A stretch of DNA of 64,000 bases from Aphelocoma coerulescens (taxonomy: Eukaryota; Chordata; Aves; Passeriformes; Corvidae). The position numbers were made by a program, and so were the translations under genes. Below the pieces are notes generated by a model. The model saw nothing but the letters and a program-made list of their open reading frames with translations, was not told where the DNA came from and did no database searches. Within the stretch, counting starts at the first letter, position 1; every line of letters begins with the position of its first letter. Location: the NCBI RefSeq assembly GCF_041296385.1, contig NC_091013.1, positions 71,827,563 through 71,891,562 of the forward strand, given 5' to 3'. Shown piece after piece: positions 25,410-36,200 of this stretch.

Positions 25410-27715
25410 GATGGTGAGGGGTTAGGATGGTGTACTAGTCCTCAACTGCCCATGGTGTTAAACAGTTCCTGCTACAGGTATGGTCTAGGCAAGAGAGCCC
25501 TCTCCCAGGAAATGCCTGCACACAGTTCATGGGACAGCATCAGATTATTCTTCCCAGTGAGCAGTTTGGAGGTGGCCACCCTGCTGTGGAGTTGTTTTGG
25601 AAAATAAGAAGGTTTTGCTGTATGGATGTAGGCTGTGTTGTGCAACCTGTCCTCAGAGACAAAGTCCCATCTTCTTTAGTTACGCAAGTCCAGCCTCTGA
25701 GACTGGGATGATACAAAGGACTCAGATGTTGTTGGGACATCTTGGGTGACCTCAGTCATGTACTGTGAGAGGTCATTAACCACTAGTTAACTGTTTTTTC
25801 GTTAAACTGGTAGAGAGCTACTGCATTTACCCATTTACACATTTTGTTACATCTTCACATTTGGCTTGATAAATTTTGCAGGAAATGTCGAACTGCTTAG
25901 TCAAAGCAGCTCTGGCCTCCTCACTGCCTTATCTGTCATGGTCTTGTGGTAGACAAGGCAGTGTTCATCTCACACTTAGTTTCACACATTCAGCCCACAT
26001 CTGTGCTTGGTAGTTAAACATAAGGTGTGTCCCTAAGTACTGTTCCACAAACAGCTGTATTGACTGCTTTTTTGTTAGTCTACTAAGCTTGCTGAAGACA
26101 GAAAATGATTATGGAACAGAATGGTCAGTGCCCACACTATTAAATTCTCTTACCCTCCAAAATAGGGTGCTTGTTTGTAAACAGGGAATGGCCACAGGCT
26201 TGTCCTAACAGCTCTTGTGTCTAAGGATTATTTGGGATACTGTTTGTTGGTATGGATGAAAACTGTGCCAAAGGCCTTTAAAAAAAAAATTAGCAAAAGC
26301 GTGATTAAGTTCCATGAGTGTTCCTTCACCTTGTTTAAATTACAAGTATAGAAGGAGTCAGCACCACAATGTTGGTGCCACCCTGGCACAGTTTTTGCCT
26401 GTAACAACTAACACTCTCTTGGAACAACACACAGGCATGTTTGGGATGATAGTATGCCCCAGGGACCATTCCCAGTAAACAGCTGGGATGTGATCAGGTC
26501 TTTCTAGATTATGAATCATCTAGTTCACTTCAGGTATCTTACTTAGAATGAGATGGCAAAAGGTCCAGTGAGGGCACTGAGCATGACCAAAAGCATAAAA
26601 TAACTTCCATGAAAGGGATGACTAAGTTGACTGGATCCTCCCACACTAGAAACGAAGATCTTGTTAAATATGTATTTCATAAAGACGTATAAAAGCCTGC
26701 AAAACACAGACATGGAAGTAGGTATGAATTGTTCACTGTCTTCTCCAGTGCAAGAAAAACAAAGCCAACAAATAGCAGGGCCAAAAGAAACAAAATGAGG
26801 CCCAGGATAGAAGAGAATAATGCTACTCCTGGGTTCCACAGATTAAAATTAACTAGGACAGGCTGACCAGCTGCTTAATTAAAGAGCAAGGAAGGATTAA
26901 GGTGCAGCAAATGATTTTTGAATACGGAGTTTAATTCTAGCAAAAAAAGGAGAAATTTCAGAAATGTTTGGTTGGGGTTTTTTTCCTATTAATTGGTACT
27001 TGGTGTTCTTGGGTACTTCAGCTTGGCATAAAAGAGGGGCTTTTTTCCAGAACAATTTTAGGAGCCATTATCTCAGACCACCACTCCCCTTATTTATGCA
27101 TCTACATCTATTAATAACACAGGAGATGAACCAGGGCTCCATAGCAGTGACAGGCAGAAGCAGATGGCAACATGACAGGTATAGCTGTTGTTTTCACATG
27201 GAGAAGCTGATGAAGAAACACAGCAGTAAAACATTGTTTTAGGGGTTTTTGTGAATGCTTACCCCCAAAATGTCCTCCAGTCTCTCCAATGGATAATTGT
27301 TAATGAGCATGGTGCAGCTGTAATTGGCATTCAACAATTTCGTTCCTTACTGTTTATACTTTTGCCTCTTAATCACTGAAGGATTGTTCTATTGCTCTAC
27401 TTTTGTTCTGGAAAAGAAAAACAATTCCTTACTTTTTTCTTTAATTAATGGGGTTCCTACTTATTTTTTTCAGGATTCCACCAGGTAGATGGATTTCTTT
27501 ATGGTTAAATGTCAAAATAAGCGCAGTACTCCAATTTCAGCACTATTGGTTCATAATTACTTTCTACATCCTACATATGTTTCAAGTAAGGTGCTCTACT
27601 AGAAAGATACTGTTCTTTTGGGTAGTATTTTTTATTTCATTAGTACCATTAGTCCCATGCAGCAGTTTCACATGACTTTTGGGATCCACTGTGATCTCCT
27701 GATCTCTTTCTAATC

Positions 27716-27945
27716 AGAGTCATTTAGGTTGCAAAAGACCTCTCAGATCATCAAGCCCAACCATTAACCCAGTGCTGCCAAGTCTACCACTAAGCCATGT
27801 CCCTCAGTATCCCTACACATCTTTTAAATATCTTCAGGAATGGTGACTCCCCCACTTCCCTGGGCTGCCTGTTCCAATGCTTCACAACCCTTTTGTGAAG
27901 AAGTTTTTTTTAATATCCAATCTAAACCTCTTCAGATGCAATTTG
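27716..27945 (-). mobile_element. CR1 LINE 3' fragment, minus strand
   Basis: Reverse-strand CR1 3' end: right to left it reads ttcaaattgcatctgaagag, tttagattggatattaaaaa, tcttcacaaaagggttgtga, tggaacaggcagcccaggga and agtgggggagtcaccattcc. It continues with gatgtgtagggatactgagg, gacatggcttagtggtagac and gatgatctgagaggtc. About 230 bases, truncated at the 5' side and diverged. Confidence 0.92.
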
Positions 27946-28316
27946 AATTGGTTGCTCAGCCAAATGTTCTTCACTGCTTATTTGGTTTTCTTTCCCTAAC
28001 TATCACTCTCCTCCTTTCTAGAATTCCACTTTATTTTTGGAGTTTCTTCAAGATTCATGTTCAGATGCTTTCTCATCCTGCAGTGCACTGGACAATTTCC
28101 CCATAGTGGTCTCTTAGGAATGGTAATGGAAATGGGATCTTGCCAAGCCTGGCACAGACCCCATGCTGTTCTCCTTCTGACATCCACAGCTCTTTTGGGC
28201 TGTTTGCCCCAGTTTTGGGAAGAGCCATGGCAGTTTCATCAGCAGTGTATTTTCCTGATTGGGAGTATTGTGCTTCATGGGAGGTTATGTCAAAAGCCTA
28301 ATCCAAGTCCACCATC

Positions 28317-28528
28317 ATTGAATCCTGGGCTGCACCAAAAGCAGCATGGCCAGCAGGCTGAGGGTGATCCTCCCCCTCTAGTCTGCTCTTGTCAGACCCC
28401 ACCTGGAGTTCTGGTGTCCCCAGCATAAAAAGGACATGGAACTGTTGGAGCAAGTCCAAAGGATGCCCACAAAGTTGGTAAGAGGACTGGGATACCTCTC
28501 CTGTGAAGACAGATGGAGAGAGTTGGGG
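28317..28528 (+). mobile_element. CR1 LINE fragment, plus strand, left half (split by an LTR)
   Basis: From gaatcctgggctgcacc the sequence follows the CR1 ORF2 C-terminal region: cagcatggccagcaggctga, tcctccccctctagtctgct, ccccacctggagttctggtg, gcataaaaaggacatggaac and ggagcaagtccaaaggatgc. It ends with tacctctcctgtgaagacag and gagttgggg. It breaks exactly at the GGGG before a solo LTR and resumes at 29047. Confidence 0.92.
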
Positions 28529-29046
28529 TGATACCGAAATCAGATGGCTAGAAACTTTCTAGCACGGTTCTGAGTACTAGATAGCAGGCATTCTTTATTA
28601 TAGCATGCTGGTCACTTGGAGGATATTTCCTCTAATCAATGCCCCGAGTGTCAGGTGTACAGTTTTTATCATAAACACTGATTACTTATTCATTAGCTAT
28701 CCCCACTTCCTGGACTTCATTTAACATAGCCACACTCCTTATCAAAGTCCTTCCATGGTTGTTTAAGGTTTGTCTTCAACATCCAGTGAGTGTCCTTTTT
28801 AGGGGACTGTTCTTCAACTCCCGCTTTTGATTAAGTGCAGTGTCATTGTTTTGCTTAACTTCTACTTTTTCAGCCTTGCAGAGCTGAGCTGCCATCCTGC
28901 TTGCGTTTTGCATGACTTCTGTTTGCCTAAGTTACATCCTTTATTTATTTCTCCAAGGCTGTGCTATTCTGTTCTACTGTCCCTGGTAAGAAGTAAAATG
29001 TTGTTCCTTATCAAGGGAGTGAAATGCTGTTCTACTGTCCTTATCA
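28529..29046 (-). mobile_element. Solo retroviral LTR inserted into a CR1 copy, minus orientation
   Basis: This 518-base insert interrupts a CR1 element. It begins TGATA and ends TATCA, a 5-bp terminal inverted repeat within the TG...CA rule of LTRs. GGGG flanks it on both sides (28525-28528 and 29047-29050), a 4-bp target-site duplication as made by gammaretrovirus-like (ERV1) integrases; since the target is itself a G run, the duplication is suggestive. Read on the minus strand, AATAAAG lies about 65 bases before the 3' end, setting the orientation. The right part contains a diverged duplication with CTGTTCTACTGTCC twice. No gag, pol or env sequence is present. Confidence 0.8.
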
Positions 29047-29440
29047 GGGGCTGTTCAGTCTGGAGAAAAGGTTGTGTGGAGACCTCACAGCAGCCTTCCA
29101 GTATCTTAGGGGGGCCTACAGGGGAGCTGGAAGGGGACTCTTTGTCAGGAACTGTAGTGATAGAAGAAGAAGTAATGGGTAAAAATTGAAAAGGGGGGAG
29201 TTTAGGTTAGATAATAGGAAGAAGTTTTTTACTGTGAGGGTGGCAAAACACTGGAAGAGGTTGCCCAGGGAGGCTGTGGATGCCCCAACCCTGGCAGTGT
29301 TCAAGGACAGATTGACTAATGCCTTGAGCAACCTGGTCAAGTGGGAGGTGTCCCTGTCCACAGCAGGAGAGTTTAGGACTGGATGATCTTTAAGGTCCAT
29401 TCCAAACCCTTAACAGTCTCTTGATTGATTCTATGATTAT
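29047..29440 (+). mobile_element. CR1 LINE fragment, plus strand, right half with 3' end
   Basis: After the LTR the same CR1 copy continues: ctgttcagtctggagaaaag, agacctcacagcagccttcc, gggtggcaaaacactggaag, aggttgcccagggaggctgt, ggatgccccaaccctggcag and gatgatctttaaggtcc. It ends in the short tail attgattctatgattatg, typical of CR1 3' ends. Together with the left half it makes about 600 bases of one 5'-truncated copy. It stops about 310 bases upstream of the SLC7A1 CpG island. Confidence 0.92.
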
Positions 29441-29756
29441 GCACTGCATCAATTTCATGCCGGCATCTCTTGCTCAGCCGTGTTCTGCAGAAGCCAGCAG
29501 CTGTCAGAGCATGGTGTGCTCTACAGCTGAATGGATGATTCAGTACAATCCAGCCCCTCAGTTCTCACTCCCAGGGAGCATAAGGAGGAAAAGAAAAACC
29601 GAGTAGCTTTTTAGTCCACGCCAAATGAGCGGCAGGAAGCCTGCCTGGAAAGCCCCTTTCTGCCCCGTGCAGGTAACCTCCACCTGCCTTGCGAGCTCCC
29701 TTGCGCGCCCATCAGCCCCTCCCCCTCATCCCCTCGCCACTAGCCCATCCCTGCAC

Positions 29757-29778
29757 CACGTGGGGCTGTTCCCACGTG
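29757..29778. promoter_or_regulatory. Palindromic pair of CACGTG E-boxes
   Basis: CACGTGGG (29757-29764) is the exact reverse complement of CCCACGTG (29771-29778), with six bases between them. This puts two canonical CACGTG E-boxes 10 bp apart at the upstream edge of the CpG island. CACGTG is bound by bHLH-ZIP proteins such as MYC/MAX, USF, MiT/TFE factors and CLOCK/BMAL1. Which of these acts here cannot be told from sequence. Spacing and symmetry suggest cooperative binding, but that is inference. Confidence 0.45.
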
Positions 29779-29940
29779 TAACAGCACCTCCCATTCATCG
29801 GGGCGGACCCGCGTAGGAGATCTAAAGCGGCAGCGGGGAGGTGGGGGTTGTCGCTGTGCTTCCTCGCCGCTTGCCCGAGCCCCCCGGCTGGGTGAGTCTG
29901 AGGCTGAGCGGGCGGGGGCCGTACGCGGCGCGTCCATCTT

Positions 29941-29967
29941 GCAGCGTGCGCAGCGTGCGCAGCGTGC
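29941..29967. repeat. 9-bp tandem repeat gcagcgtgc x3 in the CpG island
   Basis: Three perfect copies of gcagcgtgc lie just downstream of the best leader-exon donor. The unit creates repeated TGCGC steps resembling NRF1 half-sites. Confidence 0.8.
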
Positions 29968-31838
29968 GCGTTCAGGGCCTGCTGTGGCCCCCGGGCGGTC
30001 CCCTCCGGGAGCTCTCCCGTCCCCTCGCCTGACCTCAGCCCGGGCTGCCGGGTCGGGTCGCAGCCGCTCTGCCGCGCCCACAATGCCGGCGGGAAGGGCC
30101 TTTCTTGGCGCTGCCGGAGCGAGTGTCCCCAGGGAGCTGCCAGGGATGGAGAGGGCCAGCGCGGAGCTGGGGAGCATGCATCCGTGTGTGCCTGCTCCCG
30201 AGCTAAGCCTTTTTTTGCGTGTCTTCTCTGCGGCGCAGGGAACGTGCTGTGCTGGAGGTGAAGGCCCAGGTGCTAAGGAGAAGCCGTCCTTGACGGCCTT
30301 TCTATGTCCAGGGTAGCTCCCGAGAGACTGCCATGCTGTGCTTTGCTTCCTTGGTCAAACTGCAAAAGAGACTGAGAATTTACCGAGAATGCCAGTATCG
30401 GCCATAGGGCTCATAGTGCTCGAGCCAGCCCCGTACCCCAGGAGTTCCTGCAGTCTGCTGCTCCCGAACCAACTCCTATGATCAGGACAGGGACTTGTCT
30501 CCATTTGGTTTGTCAGTGTTTTGCATGCAGCTGTCCTGGCTGACAGGTGCCTCTCATCTTTTTTTGCATATGTATGTATGAATGTGTGTGGCAGATGGGG
30601 TGGAGCAAGGGGAACTTACTAAAAATTATTAAGAGGAAATTTATATGCAGCTAAGGCTGGAGAGGAAGATTGAGACTACATATGGAATTGCTAGTTGGTT
30701 CTAGTGTCAGCTGCTAGAAACCTTAGTTTTGGAGCAAGGTGGTGTTTTTGTAGGTGCTGTATAGACTCAAGACAGAAAGGCAGTTGCAGCTCTACAGAGG
30801 CTGCAGATATGGGCAGGAAAGCTGAGATGATAATGGTGCTGAAGGTTCATGAGTTAGCATGTTGCCTGTGGTCATTTGCAGCTGTTACTTTGTGCTCGAG
30901 CAACAACTTCAACGCGTAGTCCAACATCAGCTGAACTAGCGGTATCCTACCCTGCCTCCCTTTTCCCACCTCTGTGGACTCTGCTAAGCCATGGGGACAA
31001 GTGGTGAAGATGTGGTCACGCATGGCAATGCCGGTGTCATGTGGGACCCGTTGCAGTGGGACAGCAATGCCTCTTGAAGCCCTTCAGCCACTCGCTGATG
31101 CTTGAGTGTCTACTGTCTCCAAGTTAGAGGCAAATACAATGAAAACTTGGAAAGAACAGGTGCAAATTTACCTGTCAGGTACTCTGTGGACTTCTGTTAC
31201 CTTCAGCAGCCAACTGACATGTTTTTGGACAAGCTTTCCATCTAATGCAAAAGAGGAGGGACTGTGTAATGGCACAGGCTCCATAGCTGCAAGTGTGAAC
31301 CCTGGCACAAAATAGGAGCAAGCTCATGCATTGCTACAAGTCTTGAAAGTTACTTTGCATTCAAGTATTTTGAGTATGTTGCATTTTGAGCGATTTGACA
31401 GGGACAGACCTTGACTGTGCTCCATCACATGCATGCTTTAGATGGTCATATTGGCTTCGAAATAAAGCCTTTTCTTGAGCAGGGGAACTAATGGGTGTTT
31501 AGTCCCCAACTTATGCCACTTTGGTGGCATTTGTAAAGTTTTGAGCCTTGCTGCTTGTAGGGCTGTGCTTAACAGTGAGGAGGTGTGTTCAGAAGGCACT
31601 TCTTTGTTGGAGTGGGCTGTAACAGAAGCCTGAGGCCTACTAGGCTTCTAATTCAAGCAGCTCAGTTGTGAGTGTGGGTGAGACACAATATGCTCTTGAC
31701 TCCTCCTGGAGTATATTCTTGCCATATTTTTTCTAAACGGAGGCAACTGGCTCAGAGAAGAGGAAGCTAGGAACTCTTTAACCAGTTACAGGAGAAACCA
31801 GTTCCAAGGTGTACTGTTGAAAGATTTGTCACTCCCTC

Positions 31839-31877
31839 TTTTTTTTTTTTTTTTCCCCTTCTTTTTTTTTTTTTTCC
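31839..31877. repeat. Poly-T/pyrimidine tract in intron 1
   Basis: Two T runs of 15 to 16 or more bases joined by cccctto-type C/T bases. It may be the complement of an old poly-A tail, but no retroposon body is recognisable beside it. Confidence 0.8.
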
Positions 31878-31954
31878 TGTGTAATCTCTTGCCAGATGGC
31901 AGGTAATGTTCATTCTCATGGTGTTGTGCCTGAGCTCTGTGTCTCTGCTTTAAG

Positions 31955-32025
31955 TTGTATGACATGGTAAATGGTGGGATTTGGTGATCTTGGAGTCCTT
32001 TTCCAGCCTTAATAGCCTGAATCTG
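31955..32025 (+). mobile_element. Possible CR1 3' tip remnant, plus strand
   Basis: gacatggtaaatggtgggat followed by ttggtgatcttggagtcctt and ttccagccttaatagcctga resembles the last 80-90 bases of CR1 with a small internal deletion. It is short and diverged, and it follows a long pyrimidine tract. Confidence 0.5.
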
Positions 32026-33175
32026 AGATGACAGGAGCAAGAGCCAATCTGCCTGGTGTTGAGCATAGTTGATGGCCTAGTGTATGTGAGAGGAAGGGAA
32101 AAAAGGAGTGGTGGGAAAAGAAGAAAAAGCAGCTGGGAAAGAAAAGAGGGAGAAATATAGCTCGAGTGAAGGAGGGCAGGGGTCTTATTGCAATTACTGC
32201 CTCTGCTACCTTTAGTTCACTCTTGCTCTAGCAAGCTCCTCAACCTTGAGGACAGGTTAATGAGTCTTTGGTAGCCTTTCAGAAATGTCACTTCCAATTG
32301 TATCCCAGCTCTAAGTGAGTAGAAAACAAAGTGGTAACTGTAATTATCTTCTATTGACCCATATCTGTGACGCCAAAAGCATCGGTGTAGAGTGGGTCAG
32401 GAGGAAAAGAGTGTGAGTTACTTTGTCTGCAGATGTGCTGGGTAGATGCTGGCTTGATCCTGGTGAGATTTATTGGCTGTGCCATCCTGGTGACAGAGCC
32501 ATATGGGGATGCGACACAGCCCCTTCACCTCTCCTGAAGGATGAGCTAAGAAGTCCTGTTGACTTAACTCTGTATGTGGAGAAACTGGTGCTACTGACCA
32601 TCAGCACCGTGAGGCTGTGTGGTGTGGAGAGCTACTTTAGTGCTTCGGGCAGAGCTGGTTGGGATCAGCTGTGTCAATGGTGACCCATAGTTAGTAACCC
32701 AGGGTGGGTGCTCTGCGTACATCGGTCTGTTTGGCAGTATCCTAGGGGTTTTTTCATTACCTGTTATAGCCCCATCCTTCATTATTCCAGGGTCAAAATC
32801 ATTGAAAATCTGTCGTGTGCTGAATGGTGTTGAAGGTGGCATTCATCTGGGTATATGTACTCATCCGTGTCCAAGGTGTTCAGCCAGGGGAGGGATGGAC
32901 ATTCCTGGGGTGTGATTCACCTCAGCCCGGGACACTTAAGTAAATGAGTTGTGACCTGACGAGCTCATGTACTCATCCGCTTTCCACTGAGTATAAAAGA
33001 GGGCATGAATGGTCTAAGTGTTTATCTCACAAAACTTTTGAGGTTCTTGGAAACCCCAAGGACTTTGGGAAAAGTTATGACAGTTCTGCCATAAGGGTGG
33101 GATTGTTTTGGTACTTGGGCACTTCCTCCTTAGTGCAGTTGTTGCAATGTTACTGGCTACTAAAACCTACTGGAA

Positions 33176-33210
33176 ACAAAAAAAAAAAAAAAGGAAAAAA
33201 AAGAAAAAGG
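33176..33210. repeat. Poly-A tract in intron 1
   Basis: Run of about 15 A followed by ggaaaaaaaagaaaaagg. No recognisable retroposed gene lies to its left. Confidence 0.8.
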
Positions 33211-36200
33211 CATAACTGAGTCTGATGGTCAAACAAAACATGAGGGCTGTCACTTGCCATATGATGGGCCCAGTTGTTGCAGGACTCTTGACTACTGCCT
33301 GTGGTTCCTGGGCAGTTTGGGGGTATCAGGAATCAGGAGCTGGGGCTCCCACCTTCCTTGTGGTTTGTAGAAATCTAATGCCTCTTGCCCTGGCAGCACT
33401 GGCTGGAGCCTCCTGCCCTCGATGGTGAGTCGGCAGCTGCTGCCGTTGCCAGGGTCCCTGATGCTGCTGGAGATCACCAAGGTGGTGGATCATAAATCTT
33501 GTGAATGGTATCAGAAGTGCCTGATTTCAGAGTTTCCAAAATAGAATACTGTGAGATGTTTGGTTCTAGGTATAATTTTTCAGTTTCTGTTTGGTTTTGG
33601 TTTTGGTCTTGTTTTTGATTTTTTCCTATTCAAGTGAAAAGCAGTTCAGAAAACTTTATTTCACAGCAACGCAGGATCCCTCCTTCTATTTTTGTATAAA
33701 TCGTACCTGTTCCTTAGTGCCTCCTGTGCCATGTCTTGACCCTTTTTCTGAGAGATCCATGTGATTGCTATATTGACTGAAACATTAAATTTATTAGTCT
33801 ACTTAATGGTAGTGTTTAGCATTGTATTTTCTTATATTCCTCTTTCTCCTGCCCCTTTCTGAGATGAGGAGTAACTCTTGGGTTCCTTTTCACAAGATTA
33901 GCAGTGAAATACCTCAGCAGGCTTTCCTGAGCTGTACAAATTTCCCAATTCACTTTTGCCTTATTTTCTGCATCCTTGTAATTCATTTGTATCTTTCCTT
34001 GTAGATCTTAGTGGCCCTTTTAATTTACAAGGATGAGTATTTCACTTAATATCTTGCTTTTGAGGACTTGCTTTTAATTACGACCCTTATTTACTGAGCA
34101 AGCTATGTTTTATTGAAATTTAGTGCCTTTTTGAGTCATCCACCACAAAGTTTATTATAAGCCAATGTGGAGTTTAAAAACATATAATATCAATGAGCTT
34201 TTTGTTTAACTAGGGTTTATCCCCAGTTTTGATTCAGGTAGGCAGTTTAAAATGCCCCATACCAGATAATTTACTTATTCCTGAAACACATTCTGTCAAA
34301 GAGAAAGTGTGTGCCATGATTCACGTGGATGTGTGTGGACCTGGCTGCAAGAGATTACCAGGTATTTTAATATGACTGAGAAGAATGAGCTGTAGTGTGC
34401 ATGCACATCGTCTGTGGCTGCAGTTGTGCCTACTGAAGAGTTTGCTGCTGGCAGCTGCTCACTGGCATCCCAGCTGCAGAGGCAATTGCTGCTTCAGTTT
34501 TCTGCCTGATACATCTAGGAGAGCTCTCTTCAGATTTATGTCACCTCAAGTGAGGCTGGGAAGCACAGGCTGCTTCACTGGTAGGTCTTTGCTAACATGA
34601 GTTAGCAGCTAGGTTATATCATTGAAGTTTCAGCTGGCAAAGCAAATAGTATGGTGTTTCTCTAGAAAATATTTGTAACTCTGGTTAGCAGTGTTTGAGT
34701 GAAGTGATCTGTGTTGCTGCACAGAGAGCTCAGCCCACAGAGCAGTGAGGATGATGTCTGGGAGATGAAAGGCAATGGTGGTATCAGGCATGTGGGTACA
34801 TTTATGGCTGCAGATGATGCACTTGGAGCTGTAAGGAAACAAGTCTGCACTGGTAACTGTGCTGCTCTGTGTTGACAGTGGACCACGTTGGTTCAGTGGC
34901 TTGATTAAACCAAAGGTGAGTTTGCCTTGAGTTTGGTGCGTATTTGTGGGTTGTGGTGTAGTGCCACTTTTTGTTGCTATAAAAGAGATGCCATGCAAAA
35001 TCCCCTTTTAATGTTATGGGTAAAGCATTCTGACATCAGGGCTTGGGAGAACATGCTTCCAATGAATCTGCTGCCCCAAACTATTTACTGTGAAATCTGG
35101 AGTCAGTAAGCCAAACCAATCCTGGAAATAAGAAAGGGGAGGGGGGGGGAGTACAAGCTTTAAACCATAGCAAAATCAGTCCATTGTTAATGCTAGTCAT
35201 AGCTTCATTTGCGAATGCTGTTGCAGGAGGTTTATTGGGATATCTATGCAGCAGGAGTAAATGGACTGTACAAGAAATTACTGTGATTTGATAAATGAAC
35301 TGTTTCCTTAAGCTGAAGAGTAGCTTGCTTTTGTCAGGTGACAAATTCTTAAAATAAACTAGTTGGAAAAATGCATTGTTGAATTTGTAGAACTAGGTTG
35401 TTTTGTTGAAGTGACTCTTTTATAAAGCAGTTTCAGCTAACAAAGTAAATAATGTGTTGTATCTTTAGAAAATATTCCAGAGGGGATTAGTTATCTCAGG
35501 TAACCAGAATATAGTCTTTTATCATTAGGTTGCTGATGAAATTTTACTTGGGGTTGCACAGTGCCTGACAGCTGGTTGATGACCCATGTGAGATACTTCC
35601 CAAGCAAAGGATGCTGCTGCATGCCACTTTGTTCTCCTCCCTCCAAAAAGTTCACAAAACAGGGTGACCTGTAACATATGTGATTTGAAGACACTTACTC
35701 TTTGTCTCAGGTTGCAGGCACAGGCTGGTTTATGTGCTTATAGCTTCCAAAAGCTGAGAGGAGGCCATTGAGAAGAATACAGCACTTGGCTGATCTAGGT
35801 TTGAAGTGCAGAAGTGCTGTACCATTGTATGTCTGTCTGTGCTGAGCACAGGTACATTAAACACGACCTAATGTCTGGCTGTGCAGTTGGCTGGAAGAAA
35901 GGAGCAAAATGTTCTGGCACTTCAAGCAAAATGAAGGCGCTGGATAGATGGATTAGGGTGGAGGTGCTACATCTTGGAGGAGAAAAACAATCGGTGTTTG
36001 TTGGGATTTTGGAAGTGAGAACTTCTGTGAGATGGGAACAGAAATTTGGCTTCTAGCAGCTTTATAGTTCAGGAAAAGTACCAACACAAGCAATACAGTG
36101 AAAAATGTAACAGCTAAGTAACTGGAGAAGAGCAGAAGCAAAATGTTTATGCTTTGCTCTGGAAGCTCTAGGGTCAGTGCTTGGACAGTCCTGAAATCCA

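Larger units (their letters stand above)
24630..27715. other. Flanking DNA with no recognised gene; holds the tandem 12-mer and hairpins
   Basis: Apart from the short structured repeats at 25.08-25.41 kb, nothing gene-like is seen. This stretch lies between two CR1 pieces of the same orientation that are almost consecutive in the CR1 consensus. Confidence 0.55.
29750..30315 (+). promoter_or_regulatory. SLC7A1: CpG island: probable SLC7A1 promoter and non-coding first exon
   Basis: This block is sharply richer in G+C and CpG than the AT-rich DNA on both sides. It contains two CACGTG E-boxes (29757-29762 and 29773-29778), Sp1-type boxes GGGGCGG (about 29800) and GGGCGGGGGC (about 29910), and the 9-bp repeat gcagcgtgc three times at 29941-29967, which contains NRF1-like TGCGC half-sites. 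No good TATA box is seen, as expected for a CpG-island housekeeping promoter. Strong + strand donors are GG|GTGAGT at 29892 and GGAG|GTGAAG near 30257; either could end a leader exon that splices to 49717. Mammalian SLC7A1 also has non-coding 5' exons and a start codon in a later exon. The link to SLC7A1 is inferred from position and orientation. A weak amino-acid-response-like match (cgatgaat, minus strand, about 29793) is not convincing. Confidence 0.6.

Noticed and set aside
28260..28316. Possible minus-strand CR1 RT scrap (a DL..AFD-like peptide) before the 28317 CR1 piece
   Set aside because: Only about 30 bases of weak similarity, not enough to call.
29793..29800. Amino-acid-response-element-like octamer in the promoter island
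   Set aside because: Matches the ATF4/CHOP composite site poorly and is expected by chance.
29712..30316. Open frames of 120-145 codons on both strands over the promoter CpG island
   Set aside because: Composition-driven, in all frames, with Ala/Arg/Gly/Pro-rich products and no family features.
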